NCBI GenBank assembly: GCA_026874595.1
Contig: CM049315.1
Coordinates: 60,574,889 to 60,638,888 of the forward strand
DNA: 64,000 bases
Reading direction: 5' to 3'
DNA from: Sipunculus nudus
Lineage: Eukaryota; Annelida; Sipuncula; Golfingiida; Sipunculidae
The notes under the pieces are model-generated. The model searched no databases. It was not told the DNA's origin and was given only the letters and a program-made list of their open reading frames with translations. This document shows, piece after piece, positions 25,168 through 37,200 of this stretch. The translations under genes were made by a program, and so were the position numbers. The number at the start of each line of letters is the position of its first letter. Position 1 is the first letter of the stretch.

Positions 25168-25376
25168 GTGCAGAAGTGGATCCAGGGGAGGGGTCCAGGG
25201 GGGCTCGCCCCCCCCCCCCCCCCCCAAGGGTATCAGACCTTTTTTAAGGGTTTCAGGCCATTTTTTTATGTCCCCCTCCCTTTTTTCCGGACCTCGGGAC
25301 GTTTTTTGAAGGCTTTGTCTTTAGTTCTCTTAGATTGGACCCCCCCTCCTTTCCTAAAACCGAGTTCCGCCCCTGT
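25168..25376. mobile_element. CAGGGGCG-family element with C-runs (copy 2)
   Basis: Left end cagaagtggatccagggg, right end gttccgcccctg, with a C-run in the interior. The same five bases (tggtg) flank both ends, a possible target duplication. Confidence 0.6.
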
Positions 25377-27105
25377 GGTGTATAAAAACATGCTATTAAT
25401 GGTATCATATTTTAAGCGATGGGATTGGGCATATCGGTCTGAAACCTCTCTTGGCTCCTGGACTATAAAAATGAAGAGGAGGGTCTTTCTTCAGTATCGG
25501 AGTTTATGGTACATACTGGCTAATGGCTGGCCAGAGGTAGTTTCGCTGTCTCAGTCGACCAAGGCCATTTAGTGAGAACAAAAAGAACGTGTTTAGACCC
25601 AAGACAGGACACAGCGAAAATGCAGTTGTTCGAGAGCCATTAACGTTTCATCAATGCGTGCAGCTTGTATTGGGAACTATATACTTGACGGAGCCAGTGA
25701 GGCTGATAGTTGGGTGTTATGGAACTACCAGATCTGCTGTGCATTATGCCATGTATACATTTTATTTTTGTTATCCCAGGACTTTCTCCTTTTTTGGACC
25801 GGAGTGAACGAACCCGACATATATACCCGTAATGAAAACTTTGTGACAATGTGTCCTGCAAGGTTCTGAAATGTACCGGACAAGTATTTGATCTACGAGT
25901 ATACACCATAAACAGTCGATCCGGGCGGTATTCATTTACATATTTAAAGTAAAAATGTCCCCGGTTAAATAATATCATCCAGTGTCATCTACATATTTGC
26001 TCATTTTCAATCTAGAAATATAAGATGTTTAAATGGTAACTTTCGACAACTGAAACTGATATCTATATACAGGTACATTTTTATCCCTTAGAATTTATAT
26101 AGAGTCCTTTATATTTTGTGCCGCAGGCCCATCATTATATAGCTTAATCCGGCCTTGATCTGTAACACACTCATAGAAATATGTGGCTACTGCTAGACAT
26201 AGCGGGGTATTTGGGATATTTTTAATGTTTACATTTTCGACACACAGACCCAAACGAAGATATACGGGATACGCGAATGGCAGGGGCTGGTTGGTATCTT
26301 GCGGTTCAGTTATTTTTTATGGGCCTAAAAAATTATTTTGGGATCTGGTGAGAATAGAGAGTATATAACAGGACATTGACCTGAGCGGGATGTTTTTGTA
26401 ACGCTCAGGTGATCTGCATGGTGTGCTTTGAGAGACGCCCAGCCGGTCACTGACGTCACGGTGAAGGTGGAGAGCCAAGTGAGACAGTTATTATGACGGT
26501 GAATGATTAACACTCAACACTCAGATGCTGAGCTACAGTGAATATAATGATAGGCAATATCAGTCGTTTCCACTTGATGAAGCACCCGTTTCCAGAGTAA
26601 TCATAATAATTGTAGGTGGAATACACATGCTGACTTCAGGGACGTGTACAAATTTTCTGTAGGACGTGAAAGATCCAAGAAGCGAACTCGGAGGCGCACT
26701 TCCAGAGACAGTATTACTATTTATTATCTAATTATTATATCAGATATCATATACTCTTTCCATGTATAAAGCCCGTTTAAAAGTTCTATTCAAAATGCAT
26801 TGTTATGAAACGTAATAAAATAATTATACAATAGAAAATAAGAGAAATGATAAAATTACAAAATCCTAGCATTTCACTAGATAAAGAAGACATTTAAAAA
26901 TAAGATTCAGACATAAGAAAAATGATTAACCGGATAAAAATAAAGCTTAGAACACAATCAGCGAGTCATAATTGAATAGCTGTAATGGGAGCATGTTAAG
27001 TAAAGTTGAAGGCTACGAGTAAACGATGGCGAAAAGTATTTAAGCAGTCCTTTATCGGAATTCAAAGATCCAGCCTCCCTGGAGGAATTCCATAACCTTG
27101 GAAAA
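25377..27105. other. No supported gene
   Basis: Several open frames of 60-110 codons overlap on both strands near 25.6-26.0 kb without splice sites or recognisable motifs. A perfect TGACGTCA palindrome lies at 26451-26458. Confidence 0.4.
26451..26458. promoter_or_regulatory. CRE-like palindrome TGACGTCA
   Basis: A perfect 8-bp cAMP-response-element palindrome. With no adjacent gene its function is unknown, and one such site can occur by chance. Confidence 0.2.
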
Positions 27106-27454
27106 GCAGGGGCGTAGCCAAGGGGGGGGGGGGGGGGGGGGGCCGCTGGGGGGTTTGCCCCCCCCCCCCCCGTCGCGACCAGTACTCGCCGTCCTTTTGG
27201 AATTCACTATATCTTAACCCCCCCCCCCCTTGCGACATTATAAAAAAAATTCTGGGGAAAAAATTTATAGTATACCGTCACGCTTCCAGTTACAATGTAT
27301 GTCTTGCTTTTTAATGCATTTAAGCTACCCTAGATTGCACAATTACAATATAAATTTTCAAAACATTTCTACACCCCCCCCCCCCTTTGTCGCTTCGCGG
27401 CCTCGTAATGTGAGCCCCCCCCCCCCCCCTCTAAATTTCTGTATCCGCCCCTGA
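27106..27454. mobile_element. CAGGGGCG-family element with G- and C-runs (copy 3)
   Basis: Left end caggggcgtagccaag followed by an uninterrupted run of about 20 G; right end gtatccgcccctg. Five separate C-runs occur inside. The flanks ggaaaa and ttttcc extend the inverted symmetry outward. Confidence 0.65.
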
Positions 27455-28867
27455 TTTTCCCTATACAAGTACTACAAATTCAAAGGTTACTTTCACAAAT
27501 TATAGGTATTAGGACGTTTATTTAATTAGGTGTGCTAGGGATCTTCTTTGCAAAAGCTTTCATATACAATTAAAAAGTGAGACTGTTGGGGGAAAAATCA
27601 GAAGTTTAGTTGAACCTAATGATGAATACCTTTAAGCCAATAACTCTGTCAAACAGAAAGTAATAAATACGTGTATGGGCTTGTTCAAAAGGTATGAATA
27701 TGCGCTTTAAAATGAACACTCATTTGAGACAAAGGTAAATTGCAACATTTACAGCTATAAAAAGGTACCCAATACGGCCATTCCCAAAAGATTTTACGAA
27801 AAACAGCCTTTTTGTACTTATATAGAAGTTTAAACGGGGACCCTATATGAGGGTGGCACTCTAGATACCAGATAATTAACATTAAAATGCATACCTGAAT
27901 TTAGCTTTATGTGGCCCTTTTTATAATAAATATCATTAGAAATTGAGTAAAACTATAAAAATCGAACAATTCTGAGTTTTGTGTACATTTGTCCAACTGT
28001 GGGCTCCCAAGGGTTGTTGGCCTCTTTCAGGATTTGGGATCACTGGATAGCTATGACCTCAAGCATCTAAATGCATGCATATAGCAAAACATGAAAAAGT
28101 TACCCTCTATACACCTTCATTTCATTCGATTTTCCAACTTTTTAATTTGACATTTGCCTCGATGAGATTTGCGTATAAAGATAAAAACTATTACTATAAC
28201 TGAAACTAAGTCATTATGGCCTGATTCCTCCATGAAAGCAAAAACCTTTTTTCCCCATTTAAACACATTGTTACATTTCAAGATGGTTAAACATGAAAAC
28301 CACTGGTTTTGTATCCAGTATTATATGTCAAGCATATCCATATACCCATATCCAAAGTGCTTATTTAGAATACATATATTTTATTGCGTAACATACCACT
28401 ATCCTTCCGATAGTTACAAAAAGACTTGTTTTAAATCAATTACTTTTAGGCGGTGTTTACATTTGTAGGCTAGAGAAAAGTGTTTGTCATTCATTAGTTA
28501 AACAAAGAACCCACCACGCTCAGCTGAATTTTACTGTGATGGAAATGGAAAAGAGCTAAGTTGTATAGTTATATGTTCCTGTATATTAGCATTTGGAGAG
28601 CTGAAGGATAGTTTTATCTTTCGTTTTTTATCATCAAAAAGACCCGTCTGCAATCCCCGGTGTATGGCTACATGAGTGGGTTATCACGACCCGTCCATGG
28701 TCGGTCGTTTCTCTGGTCTCCTCCACCCCCTACTGAATGCCATCATCAGATTCATGGAGGAGCCTCGTATAAGCCGTTATAACTAGATGTCATGTAGAAT
28801 ATACAGCTTATATTTAATATAACACTGACCATCTATTCTGATGGGTAGGTGTTCACCCGTGAATTTG

Positions 28868-29050
28868 GAGCAATAGATTTCATTTTTATGAAAAATGTCA
28901 TCAGATAAAAAAATATAATATTACAAAGGCAATATTGAAAATGCTATTGCTGCCTTCTAAAAGGTGAGCCAGTGCAAGGAGGAACTTCGTCGTATTTTAA
29001 CATTTGACCTCTGTTTTGTTTTGTGCCTCTTTTGTCGTATTTTAACATTA
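28868..29050 (+). repeat. Interspersed repeat, plus copy
   Basis: Contains attacaaaggcaatattg, attgctgccttct and gtgagccagtgcaaggagg in order, matching the reverse complement of 34300-34490 over most of its length. Confidence 0.75.
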
Positions 29051-30647
29051 GACCCCTGTATATTTAAGTGTACACCAGAAATTAGAAATGAATTATCAGT
29101 TATTAACTTAAATTCATAATCTTTTCCATATAAATGTCACCCTACTTCGATAAAGGCTATAAGCATTTTTCATTATTTTTTTCATTATTTTATGCACCCA
29201 TATGGATACAAGGAATTAACGCAGAACATTTGAAAAAAATACACTCAATTTGACCATTTTATTGAAATTTTAAACAGACACATGTAGATCTAGCTACAGC
29301 ATACCTATCAGACTGCAAGGTTCACATGGTCAGTTTTACATGCGCATGCATTCAATTTTAACTTCCGCTAGCATAATATTTCATGAACATTCATGCAGAT
29401 CACCCAGCACAGCAATACTTGGGCTTAGCTACCACAAGCAACATCAGACGTAGCACTTGTAGCAGCAACAGTAATGTGAAGTCGGCGCCCGAGCTGGTCA
29501 CGTTAATATTAGACACGGTCTGTTCTGCACCAGCTCCCTCAGCAACAAAAAAATAGGTAAAAAACGACAAAGTGAGACAGGATAATTTTTTTGTGTGTTT
29601 GGTCCGGTCTTGAAAGGCGAAAGTAGAAGAAACTGATAGGTGGGACTGATCTTTTCATATAGTGAACATAAGGGCAAGAGAACCATAGACAAGTAATATA
29701 ATTTGCCATCAGGTGGCATAATCTGTCCAAGGTTGACAGAAAATAAATCTTCTTATTAGCTTTACTGACTGTGTCAGTTTATCAGTGGATTATATGCCAC
29801 AGGGTGCTGCTAACCATTGTATGTTAATAATAACAGTACAAATAGTTGATGGAACTTTTATTTGTTTCACATGATGGATATGGATATATATATATGTATT
29901 TTTTGAGTAAATAATGTACACTCGATACAAACTTCTGTGATATATAAATATAAGTTTCATTTTCAAGTTGTATAAAAATAGACACACTTATAGGATAAAC
30001 TTTCCTGGAATTCATAGAACAATATTATCTTAACCTTTCAGTGGTGTAATAATATAATTCTGAGGAAAACCCCTCAGATATATCAGCTATTATAAACCTT
30101 AAACAAGATAAATGGAAATATTTTAATTATAATAAAAAGGTTATGAACTTGGTACTGAACTTGGTTATGATATTGGCTAAAGATCAATATTTAGAAAAAT
30201 ACAAGAGCTTATTATATAAGAATAAAAATAAATGTATGAAAATGAAAAAAAAATCGGATGCATGGGATAAAACTTATTGATTTAGTCCAGAATCACAATA
30301 AGATCTATAAATAATTAATGATATTTTCCTGTTAAAATAAATTATTTTTACTGTCTGCAAATAAATTTAAATCTCCCTTTTCATTACAGGTTAAAATATA
30401 TCTGAAATGCAAAGCAAGAAGGTTGAAAGATAATAAAATTTAATGAGCTATACAGTTTTTACTCAAGTAGTTCTAGTTCACGGTTTTGAAATTTTCTCAG
30501 TCTCTATCATTGTAGCTGAAATAACCTGGACTTACAAATAGTACACTTTGCTTATTGTAAATGAATGCCGAATGAGGTCTGTGAAGGGAAATGCAATGTG
30601 TTGTCCAGCACATTAAGAACGGGTATGACCAGGGATGCCTGGCCCAG
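29051..30647. other. No supported gene
   Basis: AT-rich, with no exon-like block or recognised repeat end. Confidence 0.4.
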
Positions 30648-30774
30648 CGCAGGGGCAGATCCAGGATTCAGGAAAAAGGGGGGAAATCCTAAAAAAGGAT
30701 CCCAGGCTCTGAAAAGGGGAGGGGGTCCTGACCCCCTGGACCCCCCCCCCCCCCCCTTCTAAATCCACTGCTGC
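30648..30774. mobile_element. CAGGGGCG-family element with C-run (copy 4)
   Basis: Left end caggggcagatccagg, right end ctaaatccactg, with a purine-rich left half (aaaaggggggaaatcc) and a C-run near the right end. Confidence 0.55.
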
Positions 30775-32399
30775 AGCTCTATGTTCATTGAAAAGACCAA
30801 GAGGTTAGGTCAGATAAAACCTGTTTTGACCATCTTAAAATATCAGTAACAGCTCTAGTTCTTGTTCCACTGCTTTCACATTTTGGAATTTTAGAATTTT
30901 TAATCCATGTGTATAGGATATGAATATTTAATCAAAAATATGTATGTACCATTTTCAAAGTATTATTATTATTATTATTTCAATGTTTTATATTAAATAT
31001 TAATGCCAAGACAAAATTGATAAAACCATTACCTGTTTTAAAGTGTATACAACACTGTTGTTAAAATAGTCCAAAAAAACACTTTCCATCCTCAAATGTC
31101 ATTTAATTCTGTAAATCAAACATTACTCATCTAATTACCAGCATGGACACTGGTAATATAATAAAGAACACATCTGCTATGTTTTAGAAATAAAGCCCTG
31201 GTGGTTATTTAATGGAACAGAATTTGAGAATTACAACAGACTCATTTTCTTAATTTCTAGAATTACCCTAGTTTCAGATTTGGCAGAACTTTCCTACATC
31301 GAAATATATAGGTGATGTCTAAATGTTCCATTTCAACAGACATGTGGACTAATGGCTGGTTTAATAGATAGGTGATGGGACTAGGTCATTGCTATAGCTG
31401 CATTTACAGCCCAGCTAAAATTGTTGATGGTGCTTAAAGACTCTGGTATTTAGCAATTCCTGAGGGGTTAATTCAGGCATATATGTTAATAGGCATAAAC
31501 AGGATATAATGCAAATTTGTGTGTGTGAGTTACTTTCATTATATTTGTGTGATTAAAAATATTGGGCTGATGAGTATTTATTAGTAAAATTTGATAAAGG
31601 TAAAATGGTAAAATTACCAGAATTAACATAAAAGCAGAAATTTCAAGTGACAAATAGATATTATATTAAAACATAAAAATGTAAAATTTAGCAAGACCTG
31701 CTTCTGAAATAACATTCCAAGAAAATGTGAGATCAACAAGGGTCAACTTAAACTCAGACCCAGGAATCAAAATGTCTTTACTTCTAAACAAATGATATGA
31801 AGAACTGTTCAGGTTTTTTTTTGTACAACACAGCTTCTGCTACAGATGGATATCATGGAAAATCCCTGCATAACATTGTTTTGAAAGTACAATGCCCTGA
31901 GGATAAGACAAAGATTGCCAGACTAATACTATTACACAATACAGTATTTTAAGCCCAGACTGATATGTCAGTGTTTTTAAAGGCTGCTATCACCAGATCC
32001 TGATTGAGCAATGACCCAACGGGTCATGCTGACTAAAAGAGATATCAAGGTTAATCATTTCAACAAAAATGCTGAAGTGGATTGGATATGGAAGGGATCG
32101 GATTGCTTGAATTCAACTATAACTTGTAGATGAGGGCGCGGTAACCCATAAAGCGTTCCTCTGGCTTCTACTTGGAAGATAGTGAAGGCCACCTAACTCC
32201 CTCCTCAGATAAATTTCCACATTGACTGTCCTCAGACTACTTTATTATTTCATTTCCATGCCTTGTCAACCCCTGACCTGCTCAAAAAATTCCTAAACAT
32301 CAAATGGGAGCTGCCTTTTTGGTTACTGACTGAAACCCAGATGCTGAAACTCAGATGCTGGAATTAAGGGTACACCACTGTGTTAACATGAAGTCCAGA
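30775..32399. other. No supported gene
   Basis: AT-rich, no exon-like block found. Confidence 0.4.
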
Positions 32400-32541
32400 A
32401 GGAAGAACAAAGGAGGTTAACTGATTAACCTGGAGAGGAGAGCAGAAAAAAAAGAGACAACAGGGGATGGTGCAGCAGACAGCAAGCAGCAACCACAGCA
32501 GACATTACTGGACAGCCTTATACACCACGATGGGTGTGAAG
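32400..32541 (+). other. Candidate first exon with strong donor
   Basis: A purine-rich, GC-richer stretch (gagaggagagcag, cagcagacagcaagcag) ends at a perfect donor (GTGAA|GTAAGTAG near 32542). Two in-frame ATGs at 32466 and 32530 give at most about 25 codons before the donor. No partner exon was found downstream on the plus strand before the end of the minus-strand gene at 33987. It may be a first exon of a gene overlapping that locus, a non-coding transcript, or chance. Confidence 0.25.
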
Positions 32542-33986
32542 TAAGTAGTGCTGATTTATCTAAGAACTAATTATAATCTGAGATCTCACGAGTCACAATA
32601 CTGAAGTCTGTTTCATCCCTTCATGTCCACCTGTTTTTTGCTATGAAAATTTTTAATTCATTTCAAGGGAAACAACTGTTGTGTAGAGGATTAAAGGACC
32701 TAATTTTCAACAAGATAAATAAATACCTACCTTACACCTTATTTGAGAAACAATAATTTGAAAATATGAGAAATCAGTCTACATTTTACAACATATCAGA
32801 CTCAGAGTCACTTATGGCGGTCAAGGTCATTGGTCACAAACAAAGATGGCTACTTTTGGAGGGACACATCATATCTGCCAGATCATGGTGAAGAGACTAA
32901 AATGTGGTGAAATATAAACAGGGAATATGTTGTAGATTCTTAATTTCCATATTAGGTTGTCACTTCCATTTGTTGTTTTCTTGGAAATTATTGAAAAATA
33001 TAAACTTTTAAGTAAATCATCCACAAAAAAAACAGGTGGACAGCAGTTGGTGAAACGGACTATAATAACCTGCATTAAATATAAAATAAATGTAGGCTGC
33101 ACCAGCTACCTGACCAGTTCAGGAAAATGTTCATGAATTTTTATCCCTTTATTTAGATTTTTTTTTTTAATTTTGCAATTGTGTTCACAAGAAATCTGAA
33201 ATCAGATCTGGTAAATTTATTGTATAAATTTGTTTGATCTCAGGTTAAAATGCTGGACAAGGCAAATTCTTTTATTTTTCTGTTTCAAAAGAAAACCATC
33301 ACTCGAATGGATCAAACTGAGACTTCAAGATATTTTATTGAGCTACCAGTCATCTAAAGCTTGTATGCCTGTCCAATGTAAAAATCATATCTCAATTATA
33401 TCTCAAAATTATATCTCTGATATCTTTATTATATCTCAATACATTGTATCAGTTATGAATTTGTGACAAATCACCTAGAAGGGTAAAATAATTGGTTGAG
33501 CTGATATTAAGAACAGGTGTCCTCAGTTTGTGTGGATGAACCATAATTTCTGATTCTTTTCAAATATTGCTGGATAAAACTTGTTATAAAATATTTCATA
33601 ATTCTGAAAAACATGCATTAACCAATCAATGACAATTTTAACATAGCTGGTCAATTTTAACCAGACATAGCTGTACCATGGTTGACAGACAATGTTTGTA
33701 TTTCACACAACTGCAACAAATCACTAACATCAGCTAGAGAGGAACTCCAATCAAAATAAAAAGGAATGAAACCAGCATTTGCTCAGTTTTGTCTGATACA
33801 CTAATAAACAGGAGACTGTGTAGTCTCAGTGACCGGGATCTGTGAACAGATTTCACTAAATTGACGTCCTCCAACACAACTACCAAAATCCAACTCTGAA
33901 CAACCTCCAATTTGCTTTTCATACATAATACCTAATGACAGAGTATTATAATAATGATGAATACATCTTTGATATCTGTTAAACAT
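32542..33986 (-). other. Probable 3' UTR and 3' flank of the seven-exon gene
   Basis: Downstream of the stop codon. Minus-strand AATAAA signals lie at 33425-33430 and 33148-33153, among others. Which one is used cannot be decided from sequence alone. Confidence 0.35.
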
Positions 33987-34228
33987 TCATCTATATCCAG
34001 AGAAATACGGCAAGTCCACGGAAGAGAGTCCATTCAGACGATGGTGGGGCATGCTGGGAGGCCACTCCGGATGAAGAAGGAAGTCTCCACGTTTTGTTCG
34101 ATGGTTGTGCTTGAAGTGTCTTGCGTTCTCTATATCACGGTACCTTTGACTAACGATGTCCACTTTGTGCTGGGTAACATTATCAGGCCGTTTCTGCTTG
34201 ACCTTCATCAGATCAAACTTCTGAGATT
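33987..34228 (-). CDS. Exon 7 (last) of the seven-exon gene
   Basis: 242 bases from a TATTTGACAG acceptor to the TGA stop. Encodes the conserved-looking basic C-terminus with a Trp-Pro-Pro turn (HPEWPPSMPHH). Confidence 0.88.
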
Positions 34229-37200
34229 CTGTCAAATATAACATATGTATGTTTCACATAAATTTGTATTAACAAAATATAAGACTGTTTGCTAAAGAAC
34301 AAAACAAAACAGAGGTCAAATGTTAAAATACAACAAAAAGAGGCACAAAATAAAACAAAGATAAAATATTAAAATATTAAAGTTCCTCCTTGCTCTGGCT
34401 CACTTTTAAGAAGGCAGCAATAGCCTTTTTGTTATTGCCTTTGTAATATTATATATTTATAGGATGACATTTTTCACAAAAAATGAAATCTATTGGACTC
34501 AAGTTTATTTCCAGATTCAGGTAAAGTTTCATATCCGTGAATTTAAAATCAAATCTTTATAGAGTGTAAATAATGGTATGCAGGGTTTGTTTGATGTATA
34601 TGAGGGAAGAGCTCTTAAATAAAGGGTTTGTTAAGTGTAAATGAAGGCAGAGTTTGTGAATAAAAGGTTGTTTGCTGTACATGAGGGCAGAGCCCTTCAA
34701 TACAGGGTTTCTTTGTTGCACATGAGGGAAGGGTTTGTCAGGGGTTTATGATGGTAGAGCGCTAAAATACAGGGTTTATACAGGGTATGTCAGGGCAGAG
34801 TCCTTGTAGTAGACAGGGTCTTTTTAGGGGCATGAGTTTACACCCCCCCCCCCCAAGGCTGGGGTGTTATATTGATATAGCAGTTAATTCCAGTGGATTC
34901 TGATATTATTGACAGTTCTGACAGCAACAAATAGTTAATTCCAGTGGATTCTGATATTACTGACAGTCCTGACAGCAACAAATAGTTAATTCCAGTGGAT
35001 TCTGATATTATTGACAGTTCTGACAGCAACAAATAGTTAATTCCAGTGGATTCTGATATTATTGACAGTTCTGACAGCAACAAATAGTTAATTCCAGTGG
35101 ATTCTAATATTATTGACAGTTCTGACAGCAACAAATAGTTAATTCCAGTGGATTCTGATATTATTGACAGTTCTGACAGCAACAAATAGTTAATTCCAGT
35201 GGATTCTGATATTACTGACAGTCCTGACAGCAACAAATAGTTAATTCCAGTGGATTCTGATATTACTGACAGTTCTGACAGCAACAAATAGTTAATTCCA
35301 GTGGATTCTGATATTATTGACAGTTCTGACAGCAACAAATAGTTAATTCCAGTGGATTCTGATATTACTGACAGTTCTGACAGCAACAAATAGTTAATTC
35401 CAGTGGATTCTGATATTATTGACAGTTCTGACAGCAACAGATAGTTAATTCCAGTGGATTCTAATATTACTGACAGTCCTGACAGCAACAAATACAGTTA
35501 ATTCCAGAGGATTCTGTTTTTACTGACAGTCCTGACAGCAACAAATACAGTTAATTCCAGAGGATTCTGTTTTTACTGACAGTCCTGACAGCAACAAATA
35601 CAGTTAATTCCAGAGGATTCTGTTTTTACTGACAGTCCTGACAGCAACAAATACAGTTAATTCTAGTGGATTCTGATATTACTGACAGTTCTGAAAGAAA
35701 CAAATACATTTAATTCCTATGGATTCTGATATTATTGACAGTTCTGACAGCAACAAATAGTTAATTCCAGTGGATTCTGATATTACTGACAGTTCTGACA
35801 GCAACAAATAGTTAATATCAGTGGATTCTGATATTATTGACAGTTCTGACAGCAACAAATAGTTAATTCCAGTGGATTCTGATATTATTGACAGTTCTGA
35901 CAGCAACAGATAGTTAATTCCAGTGGATTCTAATATTACTGACAGTCCTGACAGCAACAAATACAGTTAATTCCAGAGGATTCTGTTTTTACTGACAGTC
36001 CTGACAGCAACAAATACAGTTAATTCCAGAGGATTCTGTTTTTACTGACAGTCCTGACAGCAACAAATACAGTTAATTCCAGAGGATTCTGTTTTTACTG
36101 ACAGTCCTGACAGCAACAAATACAGTTAATTCTAGTGGATTCTGATATTACTGACAGTTCTGAAAGAAACAAATACATTTAATTCCTATGGATTCTGATA
36201 TTACTGACAGTCCTGACAGCAACAGATACAGTTAATTCCAGTGGATTCTGATATTATCGACAGTTCTGACAGCAACAGATAGTTAATTCCAGTGGATTCT
36301 GATATTACTGACAGTCCTGACAGCAACAAATACAGTTAATTCCAGAGGATTCTGTTTTTAATTAACAGTCCTGACAGCAACAAATACAGTTAATTCCAGA
36401 GGATTCTGTTTTTACTGACAGTCCTGACAGAAACAAATACAGTTAATTCTAGTGGATTCTGATATTACTGACAGTTCTGAAAGAAACAAATACATTTTAT
36501 TCCTATGGATCCTGATATTACTGACAGTCTTGACAGCAACAGATACAGTTAATTCCAGAGGATTCTGTTTTTACTGACAGTCCTGACAGCAACAAATACA
36601 GTTAATTCCAGAGGATTCTGTTTTTACTGACAGTCCTGACAGCAACAAATACAGTTAATTCTAGTGGATTCTGATATTACTGACAGTTCTGAAAGAAACA
36701 AATACATTTAATTCCTATGGATTCTGATATTACTGACAGTTCTGAAAGAAACAAATACATTTAATTCCTATGGATTCTGATATTACTGACATTCCTGACA
36801 GCAACAGATACAGTTAATTCCAGTGGATTCTGATATTATTGACAGTTCTGACAGCAACAGATAGTTAATTCCAGTGGATTCTGATATTACTGACAGTCCT
36901 AACAGCAACAAATACAGTTAATTCCAGTGGATTCTGTTATTACTGACAGTCCTGACAGCAACAAATACAATTAATTCCAGTGGATTCTAATATTACTGAC
37001 AGTCCTGACAGCAACAAATACAGTTAATTACAGTGGATTCTGATATTACTGATACTCCTGACAGCAACTAATACAGTTAATTCAGTGGATTCTGATATTA
37101 CTATCAGTTCTGACAGCAACAGATAGTTAATTCCAGTGGAATCTGATATTACTGACAGTCCTGACAGCAACAAATACAGTTAATTCCAGTAGATTCTGAT

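Noticed and set aside
25640-25978. Overlapping frames of 70-112 codons on both strands
   Set aside because: No splice context, no motif and no sign that one strand is favoured.
34838-35491. 217-codon frame with a 17-residue repeat
   Set aside because: Intronic 51-bp minisatellite; part of the same intron uses 53-bp units that break the frame.
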